DNA of 64,000 nt from Eudorina sp. 2006-703-Eu-15 (taxonomy: Eukaryota; Chlorophyta; Chlorophyceae; Chlamydomonadales; Volvocaceae), in contig BDSI01000019.1 in the NCBI GenBank assembly GCA_003117195.1, positions 806,001 through 870,000 of the forward strand, written 5' to 3'. Each line of letters begins with the position of its first letter. Within the stretch, counting starts at the first letter, position 1. Shown piece by piece: positions 1-12,602 of the stretch. Both the position numbers and the translations under genes were made by a program. A model generated the notes under the pieces. The model was not told the origin of the DNA. It ran no database searches and was given only the letters and a program-made list of their open reading frames with translations.

Positions 1-75
1 CCTAATCATTTTTATTGACTTAATTACAAAGCACTTGCACATTGCAAAGAACTCTTTAGGGGTTGCGGGTACTTC

Positions 76-3000
76 ATGTCATCGCTTGCGCAGCAGCGCG
101 ACAAGCGCAATTACGCGTTGCATCTCTTATACACACGACAGGTGCGTAGACGTTCCATGACGTCTCTAAGCGGTGGGGTTCCATCGGACCGGCTGGGCAA
201 CGGCGTCGGCCTCTATGCGCTGTCCAGGAATTCGACGAGTGCTTGAAGCAAATTGACAAGATACTGGAGGAAACCGATGGACTGTGTGAATATGCGATCT
301 ACATCAAAGCCCTCATCATGCGACATAGAGGTGGGTTCCGCGTGGCTTCCTGGACGCGACGCCGGAACCACGGCCGCCATTTCCCCGACCAGCCACCTGA
401 TCAAAATGGATGTCCCTGGGGATGTGCGCTGCGGACATGGCAATGCCTGCCAGGCTGTGTCTCGCCGCGGCCATCCGGGTGTGTGCGCCTGGGGTGGGGT
501 GCCTTGCGTGCCTTGCCGGGGGGAGGCGCCATGCAGCCACGAGCGGCTCCTCAGCGGCAAGGCAGTCATGCAGCAGCTCAGGCTCAGGTTCCCCCCACCC
601 GGGTATCCCGAAGCAGCCTCCCCTCCTGCACCGAATCCGCCAACGGTAGCTGGCGCCGGCACCTGCTGCCTGACCGGCACCTCAACGTGGCGGCTGCGTC
701 GTAGCTCGACTCTTCGCTCTGCACCACGCAGCCCCACCCACCTCCCGTTTCCCACTTCTCACTTCGTAACCGAACCCGAACCCGAACCCAAGCCGGCCGC
801 CCGTACTGGCACAACCGGGCCTGGCCCCCTCCGCACCGCACCGCACCTGCCACCAGGCAGCCACCACCCACCCAACCATATGCGGCCCAGCCACCCTCGC
901 GCCTCGCTCCCACGTTGTTACGTTCTCAAAGCGCGCATGCCAACCAACGAATGTCCTCAGGTCAGTCAAGACAGCGAATCCACAAAAATTTACCTAATGG
1001 TGCACTGTCCTTCCCGACCTCCCCTCCCTCCCTCCCCCCTCCAGGCAAGGTCCAAGAGTCCCTGCAGCTGTTCCAACAAGCCACCGCCATCAACCCACAC
1101 AACGTCGCCAACCTCAAGCAGGTGCGCACCCGCCCCTCCCCGGGCACCGGCTGGTGCCCCTCGCAGGGCCCTCCGCGCGCACTCTGGGAGCTAGGGCTCC
1201 TTGAGGCTCCTTGGCAGTTTTAACAGCCGCCAGCGGTCCGACACTTCATTCACCAGCTACGTGGACGAACTGGCGTTAGGCAGATTTGTTTCCTTTTCGG
1301 TATTTCCGCTTTCAGTCAGTACTTGGACGGCGTCGCATCGCTGGAGATCGCTGGCACAGTCGATTCTTCACCGGACCTTTGCTCTCTGGCACTTTGAGCA
1401 TGTCTGCCAATTTCCTCTACTCCGGCCCCCCTCCCCGCCCGGCACCCGGCACCTATGGTACACCCTCACAAACCCGCTCCATTTCCTGTCATAGAGCTAC
1501 CTTACCCATGTTTAGCTCCCTCCTTTGGCCTCTCGAAACCACCTCCACAGTTCCCGTCCGGGTTGTTATGCATCGGGAATCCGGGATGGTCGGGTCAGAG
1601 GTATTCCTCCGACCACCTTCCCCCGAGGTCAGGGCCTCCCCCAGGGACCCTGACCCCTGTTCGCGTACAAGGCCCCAACACCCAATCCCCATCCCTGCAT
1701 TCACCCAGACCCAGCAACCCACCCAACCCCCCCACCCCACCCCATCCCCCCACCCCTCCGTGGGCGCACAGGTGGGTCGGTCGCTGTACCTGCTCGGCAA
1801 GCACAAGGCGGCGGTGGACGTGTACGAGGAGGCGCAGAAGTTCGGGGCGCCCGACTGGGAGATCATGCACAACAAGGGGCTCTGCTACATGTACCTCAAA
1901 CAGTACGACAGGTACGGCAGGATGGGAAGAGTCGGCAGGGGGGGCGGCCGTGTGTGTGTATGTATCCCCCATCGCCATGCCTCGGGGCTTGTGCGGGTCC
2001 CGTCCTGGCAAGGTCCACCGGCCCATGGGTCGGACCGCAGCATGTGTGGTCTCGTAATCGCCAGATTTCGAATACCGTACCGTGCCAGAGGCTGCTGCAG
2101 TACCAAATCCGAACCCGGAACCGCAGTGCGCTCTTCTAGTGAGCGCTTTGGCACCTACCCCAGGCCGCGTTCCTCCCTTCCCCGGGGTTGTTCCCCATTA
2201 CTAACCCCCGGGCTCACCCACCCCGCTCCCGCCCTCCCCTCCCGCCCTCCCCTCCCGCCCTGCCCACCCGCCCCGCCTCTCAGGGCGATCGAGTCGTTCC
2301 GCGTCGCCATCGACATCCAGCCCCACGACTCCACCTTCCTGCAGCTAGGCAAGGTGTACAGCATGATGGACGACTACCAAAAGGTTCGTACGCCGTACGG
2401 CATCGTACAGCATGCGTGATCAGGGGTCACTTGCGGAGGCGCGGCCTTTTCCCACAAGACCACACCCGTCCCCCTAAAACCCTACATCCCCCACCCCACC
2501 CCACCCCTCCCCCCCAAAAAACCAACATCCCCCACCCCTCAACCCCACCGCCACCCCGCGCCCCCTCAGGCCATCAACGTGTACATGGAGGCCCTGGAGC
2601 ACTCCCCGGAGAACCCCGAGATCCTCACCACCCTCGGCCTGCTCTTCCTCAGGTGGGCATGGGGGAGGGGACGGGGTGGCGGAAGCGGTGCGGGCGGGCG
2701 GGATGGGGGCGGGGGAGGGGGAGATTTGGTGGGCTAACCTACCGTATGGAAGGGGGGCAGGGCACCGCTGATGTCTGCTTGGGGTCCGCCTACCATGCCA
2801 TCCACTCACAGGGGTTGGGAGGAGGTCGAGCAGAAACAAACATACACAGCGCCGGAAGCGGGTTCCGGTGGGCAGGAGGGACGGGAGCCAGCGCGAAGGT
2901 GGGCCGCATGTCGTACTCGGTCGTCATGCGTCTCTACGGGCGGTGAGCACGAGTGTGGATCCAGCTCCCTCCCCCCCCCGCCCTCCCCCATCGCTCTGGC

Positions 3001-5041
3001 AGTCGCGCAGTATGAAATGTCTACCAATTTCCTGTACCTCCCTCCCCTCCTCCCTCCCTCCCTCCCCCCTTCCCTCCCTCCCCCCTCTCCCCACCTTTCC
3101 AGAACGAATGAGAACAAGCGGGCATTCGAGTACCTGAGCAGCTCCCTCACCCACGACCCTCGCAACCCGCGGACCATCCTGGCCGCGGGGTCGATCATCC
3201 AGGTGGGGCCGGGGGGCGGGGGCCAGGGAGCGGGGCTGGAGGGGCGGGGGGGGGGCGGGGCGGGGCGGGGGCGGGCGGGGCGGGACTGGACGCAGGCAAC
3301 GCCCCGAGGCGTGGCCGCTTGGGGTGGCTTGTGGGTGTGGGCGGCGCTGGGTGGGGGTGGATCGGGGTGCGTTGCCGCCAGCACCGGTTGAGCGTTGAGG
3401 CGACGCCCAACGTCCAGTGAACGCCGCCTCCCTCCCTTGGGGGATGCGAGCAGTCCCCCTCCCTCCTCCAACCGCCCTTCCCCGACTGCATCCCTATCCA
3501 TCCGCGCGCGGGTCCATTCGCGCGCAACCACCACCACAACAACCGTCCCAACCGTCCCAACCGTCCCAACTACCTTGTTGTGTTGACAGGACCACGCCGA
3601 CATGGATGTGGCGCTGGTCAAGTACCGGGTAGCTGCCGTACAGACGCCCAACAGCCCCCAGCTCTGGAATAACATCGGCATGTGCTTCTTCGGGAAACAG
3701 GTGCGCACATTTCGAGGGAAGGTCCCCGCCCCATGCCTGGTGGGTGCGCGGAGGGGACGGAGAGGGAGCGGGGGAGGGTGGAAGAGGAGGCGCTGGCCTC
3801 GAGAGGACGGGGGCTCGAGGGGCTCGCCGAAGGGTTCAGGCGGCAGCCGGCTCTGTTGGGGGATGGCGGTGGGGCAGCTGGCGGGATGTCCAGGGAGGGT
3901 CCCGTCGGGCCTCAGGTGCAGGAGGTGATGATGATGATGGGGCATGTCTGTGTGGGGGGGTCTTCTTGGGGCCGTAGGGTCATGTCCACCCCGCCTTGCG
4001 CCATCCCGCCCCGTGGGCCCGATTCCCCCCAAGGGCTTTTTGCGTTGAACCCGTTGAATGGCGGCAGCTCGGGTCCAACCGCCTCAACGGCCCTCACCGC
4101 CCACCGCCCTCTGTCCGGACGCCCTCTCATACCCCTGGGCCCCAATCAAACCGACACTCGGGCCAACCCCGCCATTCCGTTACCGTATTTCCCTCTTCCC
4201 CGCTGCCACTGCAACCCACCGCCGAGCTCCCCGTCTACCGATTTCCCCACCCTACCCTCCTCACCCACCGGACCCTTGCCCTGGCAGTCAGCTCAGCTCC
4301 TCCCTGCCTCCCCATCTCCTGTTTCCCTCCCCACCCCCCTCCCCCCGCGGCCTGCACCCCCCCCCACCCCCGCAGCGCTACATCGCCGCCATCGCCTGCC
4401 TGAAGAAGGCGCTGTACCTGGGGCCCTTCGAGTGGATCATCTCGTACAACCTGGGTCTGGTGCACCTGCATACCGGCCAGTACGCCTCCGCGTTCCACTA
4501 CTTCTCCGCCTCCGTCAACCTCAAACCCGACTTCGCGCACTCGTACATGTACTTGGCGGTCACCCTGGCGCGACTGGACGACTTCGAGAACGCGTGCGCC
4601 GCGTACGAGAAGGCCATCCAGATGGCGGGGCTGCCTGGGGAGCCCGTCTTCCACCTCAACTACGGTACGATAGTGTACGGCCCCCGCGATGGTGTACTGT
4701 ACGGTCATGGACAGGGCGAGGGGTGGACCACACTGTGGGGCCTCTGCCATTCCCATTCTGTTCCCGGTGGCTCCGGTAATGGCCCGCGACATCATTCATT
4801 CGCAGCGCCTACGTTGCGCTCTGAACTCGCGCAGGGGCCCACTTCACCACCCCCTCCCCGCCGCCGCTCTTTTTTTACACTTGCAGCCATCCTGCTGTAC
4901 AACCAGAAGCAGTACGACAACGCCAAGCTGCACCTCCACCAGTTCCGGGCGCTGTTCAACGACATGGACGGGGAGGCCCAACGGGCCGACCCCGAGGTCA
5001 ACGAACAGTCCGCGTTGCTGGGCCAGCTACTCAACATGTGA
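76..5041 (+). CDS. BBS4: BBS4, BBSome subunit (TPR protein), 10 exons
   Basis: Exons: 76-141, 228-330, 1045-1121, 1772-1911, 2284-2383, 2570-2652, 3103-3202, 3590-3700, 4376-4664, 4887-5041; all introns are GT-AG and the total of 1224 nt gives 407 residues. The protein is TPR repeats almost throughout and follows animal BBS4 block by block: [13 protein letters not shown] (about residues 42-54), [57 protein letters not shown] and [19 protein letters not shown]4 is a subunit of the BBSome, the coat that carries membrane proteins out of cilia on intraflagellar transport trains. The ATG at 76 is the first in-frame start and gives an N-terminus about 30 residues shorter than human BBS4. Only 75 bases lie upstream in the window, so an earlier exon cannot be excluded. 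Introns 3, 6 and 8 carry copies of the introner-like repeat. Confidence 0.95.
1362..1425 (+). repeat. Introner-like repeat, copy in BBS4 intron 3
   Basis: It contains ATTCTTCACCGGACCTTTGC, then a degenerate CTCTGGCA core and TGTCTGCCAATTTCCTCTA. It matches the copies at 28682 and 59142. It lies mid-intron, 346 bases from the 3' splice site, unlike the other copies. Confidence 0.7.
2991..3038 (+). repeat. Introner-like repeat, copy in BBS4 intron 6
   Basis: CTCTGGCAGTCGCGCAG is followed by TGTCTACCAATTTCCTGTA. It ends 64 bases before the 3' splice site and leads straight into the pyrimidine tract. Confidence 0.8.
4266..4296 (+). repeat. Introner-like repeat, partial copy in BBS4 intron 8
   Basis: Only the front half is clear: ACCGGACCCTTGCCCTGGCA, then GTCAGCTCAG. 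It lies about 80 bases before the 3' splice site. It is weaker than the other copies. Confidence 0.5.
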
Positions 5042-7918
5042 TCAGCAGGACGTGTACGGGATGTACGGGACGCTAACCGCTGTACGGGATGTTGGGATGG
5101 CCCTCTCGAGCGGGTCGCGGGCAAGACCAGCAACGTACAGCCCCAAGCAGGTAGAACCGTGAGAGGGTGCCTTAAGATTCCTTGCCGGGGGTTCTGCTCC
5201 ATCTCCCTCTTGCCTCCCCAGACCCCTGCCCCGCGACCCCCGGCCGCGGGCCCCATGCGCCCCGTGGAGGGCGACGTCCCGGCGACATGCGCCCTGTGGC
5301 TCAGTGGGGTAGGGTTTACCCAGGGTAGGGTTACCCAGTACTTGGGGGAGGGGCGGCGTGGCGTGGCGTGGCGGGGCTGGGGAGAGGGGAAGGCCCCCCA
5401 CGTCGCCGGGCGAGGCGGACCGAGGAGTTTGCGGGGGTGCGGTCGACCGCATGTATGTTGTTGGGGTTTGCTTTCCCGGCAGGCAGACCAGGCAGGAGTG
5501 CGTGTTGGTGTGATGCTGATGATGATGTGTTTAACAAGAAGCCCACCCATGATGATGCTGATGATGTGTGTTTGATGGGACGGGGCGCCGGTCGGCGGGG
5601 CGGTCCGGTGGTGGCGGCCCCAGTGCGACTGATGAGCCACAAGGGAGGGAGTGGCGGGATGCCCCGTGACTGGGTGCGGCCAAGGGAGGCCGGCTGGTGC
5701 TGCAGTCCGCCCTGCCCTGCCCTCGCCCTCGCCCTGACCTGACAGGGCAGGGCAGGGCAAAAGCAAGGCTGGGTGCGGCGCGGCGGGCGCTGCCAGCAGC
5801 ATTCCAGCTCAGCCCGTGGACGCCGTTCTAAGGCCTCTCGTCCTGCACTTTCCAATCTGTTTTGATTTTTTTCTTCAAGCCTGCCGTATAGGGGCTGGTT
5901 GGGGGGTTGATCCCGCAATGCACTGGATCCGGATCCGGATCGTGATCCAAGCTAGCGTTACAGGAACGTCGGTTGACACACAAACGGTCGGTGTGCGCTG
6001 CAGGCGCCAGACACACAGACAGACAGACAGAGCGGCCAGTGTATGTGCTTCTTTATTCTTACCGTATCTGCTTTTTATAGCCAGTGAAGTTCAGTTTCTG
6101 AGGACGGCAAGAGCGGGCAGCGTCTGGCAGGAACGGTGGCTCTGTCACGTGAGTCTCGGTGATCAGGCGGGTCACACTTCAGGCGATTGGGGCGAGGGGC
6201 GGGTCACACTTAAGGCGCCAAATCGGCCGCATCGTCACATCCGCATGTCCCGACATCTCATACAGTCTCACTGTGGTGCTGCAGTACTGAAGAGCTCGCG
6301 GCGCAGCGAGGGGGGGTATGGATCGTACGGTGCAGTACGGCACGGTATGGTACTGTGTCCATGCGTTCAGTAACGATAAACCGCATGTGGTCTCCCTCGC
6401 GCGCGTGCATGCGCGCATGGGCACGTGCATGTACCGCCGCCGTGTACGCCCAAATCAACACGTGTGCGTGTTTGCGGTGCGTGTACGGTATCGCTCGTGT
6501 CTGTGGATCGGGCGCGGGCGTGTGGCCGCGGCCAGGGGGCCCTGTCGTTGGCGGGGGCCGCATGCCCCGCCGAAGTGCTTTGGGCGGTGGGTGGGGCGGC
6601 ATATTTCGTGTGCACGCGGGGGTTCGCCTGTCCTGAGTCCTCTGCAGAAGGGGGCGGCGGCGCCAGCGGTTTGAGTCCTCCAGGGAAGGGAGGGTACGGT
6701 ACGTGGTGATGAACGGAAGAGGTTATCGCCGTCGTGCGGGTATGCGCTGGAGACGCGCCCCTCTCTCGCCCCCTGCCCCCATGCCCCCGGGGGCGTTGTG
6801 GGACATACCAGCTGTGGGCAGGTAGCCTGACGTTGAGACGACGATGTTGGTGTGCCCGGCGCCAAGCACGCGCGGCCGGCGGTCCAGGGAGGCGGCAGCC
6901 CTGGGGCGATGGCATATTCGCAATGTGCGCTGCTGTATGAGTGGCAGCGGATGTGCGTCCACGAATGGTGGATGAAGGCATGGACTTGAACGACATGAGC
7001 ACGAACTTGAACACGAGCGACGGATGTGTAATAAACATCTGCTGGAAGCGTGTCAGACCGTGTCTTCCACCTCCCTGTCGGTCAACAGCGGTAGCAAGGG
7101 GAGCTGCTGCCGGGGCCGTCTTCACGACGAGTCCGGACAGCGACCCGCTCCGAGGGAGGGTGCCGGGAGGGCGGATGGGTGAAGGGGGGCCGTGTGGCTG
7201 GGCGGGTGCGCCGCCTGCATGTGGTCTTGCAGTACATCAGGCTGCAGTACATCCCGGGGCAGGGGGCCCCGGGGACAGGCGGACAGCCGCGACCTCCGCG
7301 CAACCCAATGAAACGCGGGATGGGCTTCGATGGCACCGTGATAAGCATCCCAAAGACGCACGTTGCAGCGGCTCGCATGTTGAATGAATGAGCGCATGAA
7401 TGGACTGGGCCCCCGAGCTCCATTACCCCGCCTGTGGGGGATGGTGCGAAGGCCAGGGTAGGGTCCATGTCGTGTGGTGTTTCTCTGTGACAGTGTGATT
7501 CCGCCCCATGGGTCCTTGAGACTGCTGGCACAATGAAGCGTGACGCGCATCCCAGAGGAGGCCTTAGGCAGCAAATCTATATTTTCAACATAGTTACTCA
7601 ACTCGCTGGCCAAACGGACTTTCTTCCGACGTGTGACGGGGTCGTAAGGAACAACCGAACAAAGAGGTTGCTGGGGTGTTAGAATCCGCTACCTTAGCAG
7701 ATAGTTATGATAATGTAGTTTTGATGCTCGCACAATAGGGCTCCCCTGCGCGAGCACTGAAATGAAAAGCCATGACGAGACGTACCTGCCAGTAGACCCA
7801 GCGGTGTTTCGCTAGTTTAGCCTCTACGTGTCACGACACAACCAATAGTGTGCAAATAGCAGTTTCTGTTTTTAAAGTTTTGATTCGGGTGCGCTTTAAC
7901 CGGAAACAACTTGCCAAG
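5042..7918. other. Intergenic region / BBS4 3' flank
   Basis: I see no gene here that I can support. The front part should be the BBS4 3' UTR. The first TGTAA (the volvocine poly(A) signal) on the + strand is at 7027-7031, almost 2 kb past the stop, so the UTR is either very long or uses another signal. The rest holds short direct repeats (GATGATGCT near 5515-5570, CAGACAGA near 6010-6030). The open frames are GC-driven and resemble no family I know. Confidence 0.5.
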
Positions 7919-10900
7919 ATGGCTTCGGACTTTAAAGGCATAAGCGAAAAGTTTCGCATGAACCTTATACATCACGATGGTCAAAGCGACCGCGTTGTTG
8001 TTCAAATAGGCCTGGACGGTTTGAAGCTGTTGAGTGCCTCCGACAACCGGACGATGCGTTCCTACGACCTGAGCCATATCAGTCGCTGGCAATCGCGTGG
8101 TGGCAGCCTGATTCTCTACACGCGAACGCCTGTCGACGTCGAGGAGCGGCAGACAACACTCTCCGCGGATGACAACACCGTGCGCAACGCCCTTGATACG
8201 TTGACGTGCTGCTGCATGCAGTAAGTCCATTCCGCGAACTCCTGTGGCGTCGTGGAGCCCGCAGCTGCCCCATGCGAAGCGCCTGTCGTCCTTGTCCCGA
8301 CCGCCTGTCCCGAAGCCAGCAACCGCTGCCCTCCGTGTCCCGACATCCCGACCCACAGACTCGCCGAGCTGCTCCAAAGCCGACAGACGGAGACCGCGCA
8401 GGAGACCGCCAACAACCTGCACGCGCTCGTGGTCGGGGGCGGCAAGAAGAAGACGCCGGTGGGTCACACCGCGGCGGTGACAGCGGCCTTCCTGTCTCTC
8501 ATCCCTCTAGTGGCGGCACCCGCACCCAGGCCGGTTCACCACCGCGCCCTAACTCCCTCCCCCTGCCCCCTCCCTAACCCGCTTCCGATGCCCTATCCCC
8601 TCGCTCTCCTACTTACCCCTCCCGTATCCTGGACCTTCCAACCCCGAACCCTACGCCCTCCTCCTTGCCCCTTCCCCGCGCGCAACGGTACGGCTGGGTC
8701 GCGGCCGCGTCCGTGTCCGCGTCGGCGCGCCGACACCTTCCCGCAGCTTCCCTCCGCTGACGAGGTGGAGTACTGGCGCAGTCCGGACAAGGCGGGGTGG
8801 CTCCAGTCCCAGGGCGAGCACCTCAAGAACTGGCGCAACCGCTGGTTCGTGCTCAAACAGGGCTACCTCTTCCGCTTCTACAACGACAAGGTGTCGGAGT
8901 CCACCAAGCCGCGCGGCGTGGTGGACCTGTCCAAGGTGCAGGACGTCAAGGTGCTGCCCGGCCGCGGCAACACCATCCAGCTCAAGACCAGCAGCGGCGG
9001 CAGCGTCTGCTACATCGTCGGCAGCGAGACGGAGACGGTGGAGTGGGTCTCCGCCATTGAGGGCGCGATGCAGAAGATCTGCAGACACATCGCCGGGGTG
9101 GAGGACGAGCCGCCCGCGCCGGCGGCGGCGGCGGCGAAGACCAGGCCGGCGCAGTCGACGGCGCCGGCGGCGGCCAAGAACCCGTCGGAGCTGCTGCGAC
9201 AGCTGGAGCGCAATTTCGAGAGCGCCGGCAGCGGCAGCGGCGCGAGCGGGGGCGGCAGGAATATGGGGAGCACGATGGTGAGCGTGATCGGCTACGATGA
9301 CGCACCCAGCAGCAGCGGCGGCGGTGGTGGTGGCGGCGGTGGGTACAGGGACACGTATCGCGACACGTCGCCGTACGCGTCGCTGAACAGGCAGTACAGC
9401 AGTGGCTACACACCCATCCAAGGTGCGAGGGGGCGGGGCGGGGCGGGGTAGGGCGGTGTGCGGGCCCTGGAGGGCCAAAGCGTGTCTGGCGGTACCTGTG
9501 CGCTTGTCCCAATAATTTTCCTCCGGGCGTTGCGGTCTTGAAGGACAAGTCCGGAGTGAAATAGTCTGGTACACGAGGGCCCTCCCGATGGCTCTCCGAA
9601 GCAAATCCTCAGAGCGTTGTAAGACCTGAAGGGTTGAGCGCATCGAGTGAATTGATTGAACTGGGTCAGTTCAGTGAAAGGACTGAAATGAACGAGCTGA
9701 GTGACACGACCCGGACCCGGATGCTGCAGCTGAACCGGTGATGGGGAGCAGCGGGCGGAGTAGAGGACCAACTTGGGCGTGGGGTGTCGACCTGGGGGCT
9801 GGGACCAGGGTTCCGGGGCATGAGTGCAGGATGCTGGAGAGTGGAGACGGATTGAGTCGTCGGCTTGGGGTTTGGGGGTGTGCGTCCACCGCGGGAGCAC
9901 GTGGGGGTCATATGGGAGTCCCAACGACCCGCGGGTCACCGATGGTGAAAACCCGCCTGCTGGTCCGCCTCTCCCCTCGCCTTTGCATGACATTAGGACG
10001 TACCCGAGTATGGCCGTGTCCCGTGTGGGTGGTGCACACATGCCTAATCTGATCTGATCTGATCTGATCTGGGTTTCGGTCCGGTGCGGGCATCCGGCCG
10101 GCCGTTGTCGTACATGACATACATGGCATAGGAGAGCGACCGGACCCCACAACAACAACACCAACAGCGTCGTCCGGATGCGGGCGGCCGCCCGTCAGTG
10201 TGGAACATACCACCATCAGCTGTGGTGTCCGCTGCGGGACGCGGGCAGGCAGCCACACCCCCATGTGTGGGTTCCACCTGAATGCGGATCCCCACCTGCC
10301 TGCGGTGGGCCCCTTCGGCCCCAGCACGACTTGCACAAGGACGCCTTCCGCACTGCCTGCCGCGACGCGACCAGACTCAAACTCGATTCTCGGGTTACCT
10401 ATAGGCACCTTGTGTTACCTTGAGTCGAGTCGGCTGTCCCGGGCAAGGCATCTTCTACGCGCCGGCCATGCCACCGACGCTTACCCACCTTCCTTCGCCT
10501 CCCCCCTGGGGCCTGTGCTGCCCCGTCGTTCAATCAATGATGTCCTTCCCGCTGCAGGCGCCGCTGGCATCGCCGGCGCACAAGTACTGGCCAGTGACCT
10601 CGACCTCAACTATGGTGGCGGCGGAGGCGGAGGCGGAGGCGGCGGCCTGGTGACCCAGTCCAGCTACGGCCAGCAGCAGCAGCCGCAGCCACCGCCCCAG
10701 CAGCAGCAGCAGGTCCCCCGGCACTCGTACGCGCCCGGTCCGGCGCCCATGCAGCAGCACGCGCCGGTGAACGGTGCGTACGGCGCCCCACAGGCGTACG
10801 GCGCGCCGTACGGGTACGCGCAACAGCCGCAGCCCCAGGTGCCGGCGGTGTCCCTCATTGATCAAGTGCCGCAGCAGCAGCCCGCGTACCCCACCTACTT

Positions 10901-11657
10901 CCAGCAGCCCGCCCAGCAGCCGCAGCCGCAGCCGCAGCCGGCGCAGCAGGTGGGACCCCCCGGCGAAAGGGGTGGGACCCGCTCGCAGGGGGGTGCAGCG
11001 GGGCGGGGGGCGTTTTGCGCAGAGGGGGGTTGGCGGTACCGAGCCTTGTGTGACGATATACCCCGCTGGGACCGTGGCGGGACGGGGCGCATGGGCGCAT
11101 CTGAGCGAGAAACCCGCGCGGACCGCGTATGGGTGTATGGGCGTAGGGATGGTTGTACAACTGCCGCGAGGGGCAGGGAGGGACCAGCAGTGGTTACCGG
11201 AGGGGCATCACGGAGGGGGTGCCACGGCTTCGCAAACGGTTTCGTGGCCGCCCTCCCCTGAGGCCATCCGTCGGGGCGGGGTGTCCCTGCGTCGCGTGCC
11301 ACCCGGCGGGTTGCGGCGTTCCGCGTTGTAGAACGCGTTGAATCACTCTTGTTGGGTCTCTGTAACCTTGTCACGAGTCGAAGCCGCGTGTGTTCTCGCA
11401 GCGACTGTCGGTGCCCATTGCACGCTTGACTTAGGCCGGCTCCCATGTTTCTTCCCATGTTGCTTTCTTGGTGGCTTGCCCGTGCATGTGCGCCCTACCT
11501 GACCTAAACCCGGACCCGGACATGGCTTGCTCCCCGACAGGTGGCGGCGCCAATGCCTGGCGGGTGGCAGGTGCACTACACGGCGGAGGGCCGCCCGTAC
11601 TACTACAACGGCGCCACGGGTGTGACGCAGTGGGAGCTGCCGGCGGGTTACGCCTGA
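7919..11657 (+). CDS. PTB-like / PH / WW domain protein, 5 exons
   Basis: Exons: 7919-8220, 8359-8458, 8747-9422, 10558-10949, 11541-11657; 1587 nt, 528 residues, phases consistent. Residues 1-100 resemble the PTB/FERM-like fold found in a plant adaptor family (RTMRSYDLSHISRW, then VDVEERQTTLSADD). Residues of about 146-240 are a PH domain (AGWLQSQGEHLKNWRNRWFV, ending with the Trp helix ETVEWVSAIEGAM); its basic Lys/Arg cluster suggests phosphoinositide binding. A Gly/Gln/Pro-rich linker follows, and the last 39 residues are a WW domain (GWQVHYTAEGRPYYYNGATG, with the second Trp in TQWELP) that should bind proline-rich partners. The ATG at 7919 (AAGATGGCT) fits the start context better than the in-frame ATG at 7850. 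The likely role is a membrane-tethered adaptor, but the pathway is unknown. Confidence 0.85.
10047..10071 (+). repeat. (TCTGA)n microsatellite
   Basis: About five TCTGA units in intron 3 of the PTB/PH/WW gene. Confidence 0.8.
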
Positions 11658-11768
11658 CGTAGGGCCGTTGACCGGGTCGATGCACACGCAGGATTCACTA
11701 GGCACGTGGTCTGATTGAAGCTAATTATGATGTGAGGGTTGAAGGCGTGCTGTGTCGTTTGCCTAGCT

Positions 11769-11773
11769 TGTAA
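11769..11773 (+). promoter_or_regulatory. Poly(A) signal TGTAA for the PTB/PH/WW gene
   Basis: TGTAA lies 112 bases past the stop codon, a usual distance in volvocine algae. A second TGTAA is at 11927-11931. Confidence 0.6.
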
Positions 11774-12324
11774 CATATTGGGTATGCCCTGGGCAGGTGA
11801 TAGTTTGTGTTGATGTATGGCTTGCATCATGGGGTGACGGCGTTGGTGGCGAGATCTGCTGGAACTTTGTTGCGGCGATTGGGAGGATGGATGGATGATG
11901 TTGTACCGGTGGTAACGTGTGAAGACTGTAACGGAAGGGATGTTACCCCTTACCCGACTGCCATTCGGCCGACTTATTTTGGGACGCTTCAATACTGATG
12001 TTGCACGCGTTGCACCGCCATAACTCCCCCCCTGTCTCCGGTGAACTCCATGCCGCTTGAGTTAAATTCCTGTGTAAGGCAGTAGATACTGCATGCCACA
12101 ATGCAGACAGTCTCTTAGGGTTTTTTCTTCCAGGTATGATCCGCAAAAGGCCGTGTGACTATGCGATTCTCAGTATTTCCTCGCTGCTTACTGGCTTTTT
12201 GCAAGTTATATGGGTCAAGTTTTCTCTAGGTTCAGACATAGCTAATAACCGGCTGATAATCGTCGCGCAAACGGTCAACGAGCAGGGCGCGATGTAAATT
12301 GGGACTGTATGTTGAAATCCTTCC
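11774..12324. other. Intergenic spacer between convergent genes
   Basis: Low-GC spacer between the 3' ends of the PTB/PH/WW gene (+) and the first LHCBM gene (-). No gene or clear repeat was seen. Confidence 0.6.
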
Positions 12325-12329
12325 TTACA
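12325..12329 (-). promoter_or_regulatory. Poly(A) signal TGTAA for LHCBM copy 1
   Basis: TTACA on the + strand, 274 bases past the stop codon of the minus-strand gene. Confidence 0.55.
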
Positions 12330-12602
12330 TGAACATCAGGACAACTCGATTGTCTTCTCGAACGCGGATTAACCGCAAAAACCGACAACAAACATTTAAG
12401 CACCGAACCAACTGTCGGCTATTGGAAAGGCGCTGCACGCAGTGGTATGCCATCACAGGGACAGCAAGATGATGGGTTCCAAGCTCTCAGTTGCACACGC
12501 TCCGCTGCGCCCGTTGAGGCTCACACAATCTCGCAAATGCGCGCTCCTCTCCCAAACACAGCAAAACTATTGCGGTTGCAAGACCAAGCAACTGTGCGTA
12601 AT

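Noticed and set aside
2806..4032. 408-codon minus-strand frame
   Set aside because: It runs across BBS4 exons and introns in antisense; it is proline/arginine-rich shadow coding.
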